From: Branchiostoma floridae
Lineage: Eukaryota > Chordata > Leptocardii > Amphioxiformes > Branchiostomatidae
Length of the DNA stretch: 64,000 bases
NCBI RefSeq assembly: GCF_000003815.2
Contig: NC_049991.1
Span: 7,092,087 to 7,156,086, forward strand
Direction of reading: 5' to 3'
Positions 1 to 12,300 of this stretch are shown one piece after another (the stretch's first letter is position 1; the number at the start of each line of letters is the position of its first letter). A model generated the notes under the pieces. That model searched no databases and was not told the origin of the DNA. It worked only from the letters and a program-made list of their open reading frames with translations. A program made the translations under genes and the position numbers.

Positions 1-151
1 AAAAGTATATAGAATTGTTTGTTAAACTAAATTTTTAAATGATTAATGATTTTCAATGGTTTATATAGTAGTATATAGAGACTATAATCTAGAAAAAAAA
101 CTCCTGAGTTAAAAAAAAAAACACTTTTGACTTTAATTGATATTTTAAAAG

Positions 152-382
152 GTTTCCGCGCTGACCACGTCCAAGTTCACCATATGCGACTGTAACCATC
201 TGACGTCGTTCGGGTCAGAAATGGTGGTGGCCCCGAACACCATCGACTTCTCCAACGTGTTCGCCAAGTTCGCGAACCTGTCCGACAACGCCGCCGTGTT
301 CTCCGTGGTCGTGTCCATCCTCATCTTATACGTCATGCTGCTCGTCTACACCAGGCGCATGGACAAGAATGACATCATCAAG
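152..382 (+). CDS. PKD1L exon a: GPS motif and first membrane segment
   Basis: Acceptor after aaaag, donor AAG|gtcaga, phase 0 to 0, 77 residues. It contains C-x-C-N-H-L-T-S-F, the GPS of a GAIN domain, where cleavage is expected between Leu and Thr. After it come a short linker with VVVAPNTIDF-like sequence, a hydrophobic segment (VFSVVVSILILYVMLLVY) and the basic stop YTRRMDKND. The acceptor has a weak polypyrimidine tract, so the exact 5' edge is slightly less sure than the others. Confidence 0.88.
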
Positions 383-3300
383 GTCAGAGGTCAACATCAT
401 TTGCATATATGCAACCTTCCCGAAATCTCAACACATCATGTTCTTTATTGTTAATGTCAAGCTCTTTAGCCTCCTTTATTCACAATAAGTCATTTTAAAA
501 ATAAAAGCTTTGGATCAGGTATTTTTGTACAATTGATTATTCAAGCTCCAAGTGTTAGGTACAGAAATGAAGTATTTATGGTCATATCTGATGAAAATTT
601 TTTTATGATAGCCGATACGGATGCACTAGATGAAACTATATCAGGAGGTTAACATATGTTATAAATGATTATTACTATGAAAGGTATGATGCTCTATGTA
701 GGTAATGCTGGCATATATTTGTTAGAATATCAGGTTATGCTGTCACATTCCACCATTTTCGGTAATGTCGTCAAATAACAGACAATTTAAAAAGTTCTTA
801 CATGAAAACGTTGATTCTGATGAAAAAATAATTATTTCAAATTGTGCCCTGTTTTCAGTGGGGTACACTACCTCTGGTTGATAACGCCAAGAACGACCGT
901 TACTTTTACAAACTGGACATCTACACGGGCATGCGCCCCGGCGCGGGAACCAAGTCTCGCGTGAACTTCATCCTCTCGGGAGAAGAGGGAGACTCGGGCG
1001 TGCGCTTTGTGGACGACGGGAAGAGAGAGGTACGAAAGAGATACTTATCATTGCACGCACTTTACTCGGTTTCTCACCGGTATCGACAAATCTCAAAGTG
1101 TATAATTATATATATATATACTTAACCTTGTTTGATGTTTGTCATTTGCCTATATCACTGTAAAGTTTCTGATTAGACTTTTGCTTTGCTTGATTTTGCT
1201 TTTTGTCACATTTTGACGATTGCATTTCACTTTTGCTACATTTGAACCATATTTTGGTCTGAGCTATGGGTCAATACGGAATCGCGCGTTCCGCACAAGG
1301 CTGTGTATACATAAATACATGTTTCGGGTTTAAGTAAGCACCCGGTCGCAAACGCCATACGATCATCGAATACCCTCAATTTTGAGATCCCGCGATCGTC
1401 GAGCATACGTTAAGTGAGGCAAAATTCAACTACTAGTAACTTGTAACGAAAAAATGCTGCCTTAGATCCTTGCCAACTGATATATGGTTAATAAATGGAC
1501 TAAAATCAATTACCTTCAACACAGTTGCTCCGCCGTGGAAACATCGACCACGTGCTGTTAGGAGTTCCCAAGTCTCTGGGATACCTGACGTTCCTCCGGG
1601 TGTGGCACGACAACTCCGGGAAGGGGAAGTACCAGAGCTGGTACTGTAACAAGGTGGTTATCCAGGATATACAGACGGGAGAGAGGTTAGTGTTCATTTT
1701 AGCCTCATCTTAAGCATTTGTCAAAGATATTTTAATTTGAATTACTTTGTTTGTATGGAATGTACAAATGAAGAGTAAGGACAGCTGTAACGTTCACCTT
1801 ACATTATTCTTTAACTTATCTAACAATTCAATATTTGATCTGCAACAAGTTGCAGAATATGATAGAATTTGTTTTTCAATAGGCAAGCATGGATAAGGAA
1901 ATGGACGCAGAAATTATTAAATTTTGATCTTGATGCTGTTACATAATTCCCATATGTGGTGTAGTCTTTAAATGAAATTCATTAAATGATTGTTTTCCTC
2001 ACCACATTGAAATAGTATGCAGTATCCTTCTTTATTATTCCATAACCCTTCATTTGGAGTTTATAATCCGTTTGTTCTTTTATATGCAGGTGGTATTTAG
2101 TATGTATTTGAGACGAAATATTAAAGCTGCTTGTTTCAACATGGAAATAAAGCAAACATCGAATTTATCAGCAATTAATACGTTCTACCCCCCCCCCCCC
2201 CCCTTTTTTCTCTGTAGGTTTTACTTCCTGTGCGACCGCTGGCTCGCCGTGGAGGAAGACGACGGCCTGACAGACCGCATCCTTCCCGTGGCCGGCAACG
2301 AGAACATCATCGGCTTCAACCACCTCTTCTTCTCCAGCTCCAAGCGGAACCTGTCTGACGGACACCTGTGGATCTCCGTGGCCTCCCGCCCCACCCGGAG
2401 TAGCTTCACCCGCACACAGCGCCTCACCTGCTGCGTGGCGCTGCTCTTCCTCACCATGATAGCAAACGCCATGTTCTACAAGAAGAGCGAGGTCAGTTCT
2501 AATAAGCTATCTCACAGTTTCGAGTGCGCATGTGAACTTTAAACTTTAAGACAACACCTTATAGACGTTAGCAAAGACAGTCATGCGGCGTGTAGAACAC
2601 AAAATTTGAATCAAATTAACGAAACCCATAAGAAGATAAAACTAAGCAAGTTATAAGCAAGCAATAGTTTAGCGTCAAAAACCATTACCGAATAAATAAG
2701 TGCTGACTATTTAACTGCACATGATAGTCATTACACTCAAGGCATTAGACAGCACTACCTTAACGTGTACAGCGATGCACTATGGTCCAGGTCAAAGTTT
2801 AAGATGCCTAGATGCCCAGAACATTTCTACTTGTCCAACAGGACAGTGGGTTTGGACAATGATGAATGTTGGCTTGTAGCAGTATGTAACGCAGAAGAAC
2901 GTTTGTCGATCATGATCTAGTTGTATTTACTATCATAAACCTCGCCAATGTCTATCATTAAGTGCAAGGGACAGTGCCCAAAGTCAGACCTCTAAAGTAG
3001 GCTTGTCAGTATAACTCTGGTCTAATGTAGCAGTTGGTGGCAGTACAAAGACGATAACTCTAAAATGTTTGCATGACTTTACCCATGCATCTTTGATCCG
3101 TTTTCCAGGTTGAAGACCCAGGAGAGTTTTCCCTCGGTCCCATCACCTTATCGCTCACTAACATCATCATCAGTATAGAGAGTACCTTAGTGGTTCTCCC
3201 CGCTAGCATGGCTCTGGTCACCTTCTTCAAAAAGGCCAAGTACAAACAAACACCTGAGGAGAAGGAGGCAGAGGCAAAAGCAAAACAGAAAGAGGAAGAA

Positions 3301-6300
3301 AAGAAGAAGAAGGAAGAAGAGGAGAAAGAAAAGGGTATGGACTTCCACATAGTAATTAATTTACATGTATAGGGGTTCTGAATGAAAGTATCATTAGTTT
3401 AGTAGTCTGTTGACTGTGTTGCTCTATTCAGTTTTCACCTTTCGCGTATATTCATTCCATCGTTTCTAAGATACTATTTGCTACATCTTATACATAGGTG
3501 CAAACAGCAAAGGCAGTTTTAGTTATCACATAGATTATTTAAAAGAGCTTGCCACTTATATTCGAAGTAATTTGACAGGATTCCTTAGATATATTGGGAT
3601 GACGTATCCCTTGCCCTTGGTAACCGATATTACTTGCACCTCTGCTTTTAATTTCTATAATGGAGCGAACATATGTTGCCGTGTTCAGAATTCGACGACA
3701 TCGGCAAAGAGCTCGAACCTGAAGAGAAGGAAGCCATGAAGCTGAAGGAAGCAGAGGCGCTGGAAGAGGGCAAAGAACCGACAGCTGAGGAGGTGAATAA
3801 TTAGACATTGCAATATTACAAGTTGATTGATGAAAAAACCCAACAGAAATCTTATATTAGACGTTTTATTGTCAAATAAGAGGTGGTAACAATGAACTTT
3901 AAACTGTAGGGACTAGTTGTATAAATGACTAGAAAATGTGCAATTGCAAATTGATTTACATGTAAAATGCAAGTTGCCAAGTTGCACTCCTTGCACTGTC
4001 TTACTGAATTGTATTGATAGGCATGGGAGGAAATCACATTAATAGCAAATCAAAGAGCACCATTTTGCTGTGTTCGCGGGTGTTAAAGTAACTTACATTG
4101 GCTAGGATAAGCTTTACAAATGAGCATTGCACAATATTTGCGTGTACTTCACAAATGCTTTGAGATGACAACTCGTGTAATTGAGAATTCTAGAAATACT
4201 AACAACGCTGTACTTTTTAATTCTTCTACATATTAAGACCACGCAGACAATGTGGGACTGCACTCAAGTTGTAAAAACTTATTTTGATAGCGCCAGATAG
4301 CAAATACAATCGATAAATACGTATTGTTAATTACGATTTTAGTAGTGTCCCACTACCCTAATGTGGTGCAAATGCAAAACCGATCAGGTAGATAGAATGG
4401 CCCATTCTGTATCATATTGACGACAGAAACATGAGAAATTCTCTTGTTTTCCAGGTTGTTGGCATACTGAACACCCCCAAGCCTAGCCCTGAGCAGACCC
4501 TGCCCTGGTGGATCATCTATGTCGGCTGGGTATTAGCCTTCTTCTCCATCCTGGGGCCTGCGTTCTTCGTCATCCTGTACAGCCTGCAGTGGGGCAAGGC
4601 AAAGGCTGAGGGTTGGCTGTCCTGTATGATGCTGTCAATCTTCCAGTCAACACTCGTCGTGCAACCAATCAAGGTACGGTATTCAGTAATTAAATCAAAT
4701 CAACTTAACCTATAGTAAATGTGCTAATACCAGTTGCTTAAACATGGCATTTAAAAAAAAATCTTCATTGATATAACAAAATAGTGTTGACTTTCCTGAG
4801 GTCATCTACTTCTATACGTATGCAAATGAATCTACCTGAGTAAACGTATATAGGAATAAATGAATATGTTGACTCTAATGTATCATTTACACTACTGGCT
4901 CTTATGTCTAAATATTGTTAGATAATCTTGATTTACAGACAGCAAGGATCATGATCATATCCTTCTACAAGATAGATATTAATCTAACAAGCGGAAAGAA
5001 AGTGAACAACTTTGAACTATCATCATATCTTTAACAATGAATGATGATTTGACGTTCATTTTCAATCATATTTCTATAACAATTCATAATCAAATGGCAT
5101 TCGTTGAAGAGGTTCATCAGTCACGTATGCAAACAGTTACAACAATTTTCATCAATCAATGACTGTTTTTGTACAGGTACAGTACATACCTCCCAAATTT
5201 CCGATGTCTACCAGTACCATTTCCCTGACGATGATGTACTGGTAGACATCGAAAATTTGAGAGGTATGTACTGTACCTTTACAAAAACAGTCATTGATTG
5301 ATGAAAATTGTTGTAACAAATGACATTCATCTTCAATAGTATTTGGACACAAAATAGATATCAAAACGTATGACATTAACCTCTCTACATTCATTTAATA
5401 TATGTTTACTTATAACTGAAATAATAGCATCCTTTGTAAAATGTTTCATCCCAAACATATCGTCTATACAGCCATTGAGAAAAGCGAAAAAGTGATAGCT
5501 TGTTTTTGAATTGTCTTCTTCTTCTTTTCTTAGATCGTTGCCATTGCCATGCTGGTAGCTATCATCTTCAAGAAGCCCACCGAAGAAGAAGACGACTCCC
5601 TTCCTGAGGAGTATAAACTCGGGCAGGACGAGGAGTGGATAGATAGCGAAGAAAACGGCGGTAAGTAAACCTCTACATGCATCACCTGTTTTAATAGATA
5701 CATACATCACTTAAATGTTACCTATATATCCGTTATCAGACTATGCCAGACACTGAAGTCTCATATTTCAACCGTTAAATACTTTGGGCTAAATATTGCA
5801 AGCGTAAGATCATACTATAAAGCGTATCTTCTACTTAAGGGTTTTCCTTAACGATTGCGTGAAATGGGTAGTTGTTATTTTTCCCTAATGTATTCTTAGA
5901 TTACAATACGAGTATTTGTCTGGCGCCATGACAGCTAAAGTTGTCTCAATTCAAGGTCGTTGACTTCGCAGGGCAGACCAGGTTTTTATCATTGGCTATA
6001 TACGACACTAATTCCATAAAGGGTGTATCGGACGGCAATACCCGAGTAACTGACAATACACAACGAATGGGTCTCACAATCGCTTCTTTAGGACTTCATC
6101 ATCCTACATATGAAAGTTCATACAAATCTATCAAACGTTCATGACTCGTGGATGCGAACACACATGTATGAACCAAACACAATAGCTTCGCCAGAGGTAA
6201 GTGCCCTTCCCGGAGATACTTCAATCTTCAATCTAGATCTTTATTCATCAAATCAACATGCCACAGTTACCCCTGAGCAATGTATAGCACCTCTAAATAC

Positions 6301-9300
6301 CGTCGAATTTACAGAATGGTGTAAAATCATATTGCATAATAACTAGGAAAGACGTGAACAGTACCTGAAACACGCATCAGTCAATGATTTAATATATAGT
6401 CTGACAGTATGGTGTAGGAAGGAGTAGCGCAGTTTAGAGGTCCTTGCTTTTGGGTCAGAGATGCTCATGAACTTCGCAGTGACCTCCCAGTGACCTGTGA
6501 CCTGATCGGTGTGACCAGATCCTGTAGGGAAAGATCCGGATGCATCAATAATAAATAACCTGTAATACATTGTGCCCCATTGTTTCTCCAGAGGGACTGG
6601 CAGAACACCGTGCAAAAGCGCCCCCACCGATGATCACGGAAGAGCAGCTGAGGGAGATCAAGGAGACCCGACGGAAGGAGATCATGATGTGGGCCATCAT
6701 CAAAGAGTTTCTGGCCTACACTTTCTTCCTATGCGTGCTGTTACTGTTGGCCAATGAACATCGAGATAAGCAAGCTTTCGGGATGCACACATCGCTGCAA
6801 AACGAGTTCGTTGATAGCTTCACGAGCAAGGTCAGTGGAAATATTTGATGAGCTCATGAAAACTTGCTTAATGTTATGTCTATCTGCTTAGAATTCAATT
6901 TAGACTCAGATATTCAATCAAGGCACATATGATTCGAATGGGTTAGTAGTGGTCACTTTTGTACAGAAAGTATTCTGATGACAATATGGACTGGTAAGGC
7001 AACACAGACATTATTTTATGAATAACATCCTCTGTAGACCCCGAAACTAATGCGCTAGAGCGATAAAAAAGAACAAAAAATAACAAAATAAGTGCTGCTG
7101 AACCACATGTTCAAACAAGTAGCCAATTCTTTTCCAGACTTGGTTTGTCTTATGTTCACTTCCATAAGACTGTAAGAGGTAATCGTCGCCAATTCAATAA
7201 TGTTTTTACTTTGCTTTTTTGTTTAAAGAGGAACAACTGCGCTAGTACCCATGTTCTGCACATGACTAAGCTTAACCTAATATTGAATTATTTTCGAAAA
7301 AGGTGAGCAGTGTGTCCAACTTCTGGAAGTGGGCAAAGGGAAGTCTCATCCCTGCACTGTACCAAACCGGCGAGTACAACGGCGACAAGATCGTCTTCCA
7401 CAACCGGAAGTTTATATCCGACCTCAACTCCTACAGAATCGGTCCTGCTCGCTTCAGACAACTCCGAGTACAAACAGGTTTGCGAGACCTTCCAATTTTG
7501 TATGTCGTATTATTTTTTGTCCTGAAAATAATTATTAGAATAATTACCGTAACACACAACAATTGAATGAGGTGTAATATATTACTCTCCAAGCAGGTCC
7601 TACGGTAGCATAAGACAGTACGAAAAGCTGGAAGAGGAGTGAAGCCGGTCTAGGAGTGTGTATCGCTACGGGTCGCATGCACACTCCTAGGCCTGCTTCA
7701 CCTCTCTGCCAGCTTTTGATACTATCTTATGCTTACCGTAGGATCTGCTTGGACATTAGATATGAATGGCATCTACTGGTACATAAGTACAATCTTATAA
7801 AGCTAATTAAACTATTACAAGAGTTATTAGTATGGGATGAAAATAAGTTTTTCATAATTGCTTGTTCTATACTGTTTTCAAAACAGACTATCCTTCTAGT
7901 GTTCAATGCAAGCGGTGCATTGTAATTGCTACGATTGTGTAACAGTTATATCTGTATTGATAACTGTCTTTTTTTTACAAGATACTTGAAAATCGATGCA
8001 TTTTGTTATAAAGTATTATGCAGACTTAAATTTTTATGCGAACATATTTGTTGGCCTTTATTAAACTATTCTAACCTAATCTCTCTTACTCCGATGCCTG
8101 ATTTGTCATATTGTGTCTAATAACAGAAAGATGCCAGACGACCAGGATCGGCATAGAAGAGTGTTACGACTCATACTCCTTCAGTGAAGCGGAGAAGGGG
8201 GTGTTCAAGCCCAACTGGGTGGCGGTGAATGAGAGTGAAGACTACGTACCGTGGGACCTGTGGTTCGTGTACCAGACATCAGGGGAGACCAAGGGTGTGC
8301 CCATCATCGCAGAGAAGTCGACATACGGGGCGGGAGGATACGTCGTGGAGCTCGGAGTCAACAACCCTACTGGCTTGATGGTAATTCTAAATTATCATGA
8401 TCTTTTATATCATAGTAGATTAAGAAATGAAGCGTGCGTATTCTAGTGGTCATAGTAGAAATTGACCAAATAAGAAAGAAAATACGCCAGAGGAGTTAGA
8501 TAGATGGGCGAGGAGTACAGTTTCCTAGGCCGGCAAACACTCCAAGGCCAATTAACTCCTACTAGGTTTTTATTCCTAACTTGGCAGAAGTCCACTATTC
8601 AGCCGTATGGGAGTCTGGTAGCGACTAGTCATAAAGAGCTAGGGGGATTTTCCCGTTTCCGGTGAACCAGTAGCCACTATGTATAGAAACTATCTTCGCT
8701 ATCAAGAAAAATACAAGGGCAGTTTTCAATGGAGTAAACTTCGGATCACTCTCAACTTTTGGAAGTATGGAATAATTTGTAGAATGAGTCGGTGCTTTTT
8801 CATGTTTGGTTGTTCTTCGCGCACAGCAAGGCCTGCCAAACTAACCTGTAACTATTACAAACGGCTATTCCAGCTGACAAAGACAATACACATGGAATTT
8901 GCAATGGACAGAGTGATAACAAATAACGGCATTCTAAGTCAGTAAAAACTATAAATTGCATACAACATATGCCGTAAATAGTATATACGGTTTCTACAAA
9001 GTTATCTACAGTGTTATTTACAGTGAGAGATGATGATCAGTGTATACTCATTTACTAGTCGAGTATATATATAGACAGTATAAGTCAAAGTCAAGTGTGC
9101 CATTTGAACAAGGCTGACCTCTACATTTAGTCAAGTTGAAGATACATTTTGCGCAATATTTGAAAAATTACATCATCTATGAAGTATGATAGCAAATCAG
9201 CACTTTTATGTTCAATATATCCATAACACGTGGCAATATCATCTGATATCATATATTGAGACATGTACAAATGTACCATTTCCTCGATAAAGGTTACATA

Positions 9301-12300
9301 ATTACACAAATCTATTTTTGCCACGGCACACTGGTTTCAGCAAACCTATTGAATAACTCATGTCTTCATTTATTCATCCCTCGTTCAAGGGTGAGGTTAT
9401 ACAGTTATGATTTTATCATAAAACATGTCACGCACATCATTAACTACCGGTCCAAAAATGCCGAGGTAGGATATTTTCGGATGAGACCACCCGGCACCGT
9501 AAAATGTGCCTTATCAATCATTTTAATAATGATTATGTCTGCATGCAGGATTATATTGTGCAGCCTTGGCATCATTATAACGTAGACCACTGACTGCAAA
9601 TGCTAAAAATACATTAGATAAAGCATACTCTCAAACATATCCAATTTAAAAGGTAAATTGCCGAAAGCTAAACGCAATGGTTAAGGTTAAACCCTTTTAA
9701 GGACTATATCGATTTATTTTGATTGCTCACAATGGGATTTCTTTTTTTTCTACACAGGTCTTGGATCAACTGTTCAAGGAAACTTGGATTGATCACAACA
9801 CTAGAGCGGTGGTAACGGAGTTCAGTGTCTACAACGCCAACATCAACTTGTTCGGTTGTGTCATCCTCACTGCAGAGTTTCCACCAACCGGCGCAGCCAG
9901 TACCTACGCCCAAGTCAAGATATTCCGACTTTACAGCTACGTGGGCTCTCTGGCTATCATCATCATAACCGCTCAGGTACGTAAAATATGATACAGAACG
10001 GCCTCTGTTGTTTTAAGACATGACAGCATAAAACGATTAGCATCTTAAAAGGTACCTTGGCAGTAATTCCAAAAAAGGTTAGAAGCATCATTGAGCACGT
10101 ACTCAAACGAAGAATGACATAGCGAGACCCCTGAGGCTTTTATGAAAGCATAAATTGCATGTAATCCCATTAGTTTTAAAACGCTTATCAGAATGAGATC
10201 AAAGGTAAGATTCCCATCCCCTTTGCACGGAAGTTAAGAGCAGAACTAACGCAAAAAGACCCGTATCTCGATTTGAAGCATGACTGTAAACTCGAATAAT
10301 GACATTGGCCCTTGGGTGATAGCTTGTAAAATATGACTGAGCTTTCAAGAGGGAGACTGCATGTCAGCATGACTTCTTTTCCCGTTGTATCAGCAGCTCG
10401 ACATAGTATCCTGAGGGTCTTTAGAATTAGTCTTCAACCATAGGCCATAATTCTTTTCCTTGTCAATGGTGGCCACACAGAATAGTCTGAAACAAAGCAA
10501 AGACATTTTCTTTGTAGATTAACATAAAAGATTTAGAAGAACTCATTTGATATTTTGGTGGTTAACGTCCTAGCGTACCATTCTCCAAGCAAGTCCATGT
10601 CTACACACACTATACACAAGGCTGTCATCTTATAGACAAAGATTTATCTCAATGGACTTGAAGAGGAAATATAGTACATGTAACAACCCCTGTATGACAT
10701 ATAGAAAAATACATCAAAGAATGTATAGACGCTAGACATTCTGATGATTGTATAAATCCAGACGTATCCCATACTACTCATCATAGTATTAGCCCTTTGG
10801 AACTGTAGTTATGTACCAGTTTGTACCTTGTAGAACTACCCTGGTGTACCGGTTTGCGTTCCGTCCTTTTCTCCATGTAATTAAGCTGGTTAGCAGCCAC
10901 AAGCCAATCAAATAACACATGTCCCAAAGACAACATGATTGGCTACTCAACTTCAATAATAGAACGGAAGAAGGAACATCCTATTGGCTGAGGGCTTTCA
11001 CATGCTAATACAGCGAGAAGGATTGGTCGCATACCAGGACGCCTGTTTGCCTTGGTCACCGGTGCGGCACTGCGGGGTTCAAAAGATTACTCAACGAATG
11101 TCAGGGATACAGAGCGAGTTTTCGCATGCTTTGTGTATTTTGTTGTCAGTTAAACTTTTACGCATTATGCAATATCTAGAACCCAGCAGTGCCGCACCTG
11201 TACTATGTGCTCCAAGTGCAGTGAGATGCCATCTTCAGTGCCTAGGCAAGGGACTTTGCCCCTGGTCCTTTCCGTGAGGTTCCTCCATATTGCACGGCCC
11301 TGTGCTCTAGCTTCGACTGTTTTAGACGTAATACAGTGTCTTTAGTAATTCGCCAACACTTCGGAGGGGCGGGCTCCCCGGAGTCTTGGGTTTTCAAAAA
11401 AACACACAAAACAAAACACGTTGATTTATGTATACACCAAGCCTGGTGTGAGAGAAAAAGCATACATGACAAACAACATTGTGGTGTCCTACTTTTACTT
11501 CTAGGTCCTCTGGGTGGTATTCATCATCTACTTCACCTTCAGAGAGATCGGCAAGATCCGGAAGGAGAGGAAGGAGTACTTCAAGAGTTTCTGGAACTGG
11601 GTGGAGATCGTCATCATCCTGATGTCTTTCGTCTCCCTGGCCATGTACGCCTATAGGGTCATGGGAGCAGGGGCCGCCATGGAAGCCTTCCAACAAAACC
11701 CACGTGAGTTAATACGAGGGGTGATCAATAAGTTCTCGGCCTCAATCAGAAAAAAATAGCACAAATAAAAGTTCGAGACGCAACTTCGTAGTATGAAGTC
11801 TCAAATACTATATACTCCAAATTTCAAATCATTGCAGTCACTTCTTTCCAAGCAATGTCTTTTTGAAAATAAGTAGGAAAATGGCAAGCAAATTAAGGAT
11901 GAATTGTGATCAGGCATATTTACATGTGTGCCCATGTCGAAAATTCTTTGAGTACATTGTCAAAATGTTCCAACTTCAAGCAGAAAGAAGTGGGTGCCTG
12001 ACTTTCAGCAGAGCAAGTTGACACGCACACCTAAGGTTTGCAGCTAGACTGTCCATGTTTTTTTTACTTCTCTCCCATTTACTGTTATTGAGTGTTACCT
12101 GCAAGTTATGCTCACACACAGTGATTTGAATTTTGGTACACATTCTTTACAATTCGAAATTTGAGTTGCGCACCGTTTTTCTGGGTGAGGCCGAGAACCT
12201 TTTGGTCACCCGTTCGCCGACTGCAGAGTAAAGATTTATACCATCAAAGGACTTTCACGTGCCTTGTCTTTATTTGGTTCCAATTCCTCGATTAATCAAG

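Noticed and set aside
2054-2542. 162-codon plus-strand frame as a single exon
   Set aside because: Only 2218-2491 is coding; the rest is intron, including the C-run before the acceptor.
5941-6346. Overlapping plus-strand frames of 67 and 78 codons
   Set aside because: They lie inside a well-supported intron, with no domain and no frame-compatible splice sites.
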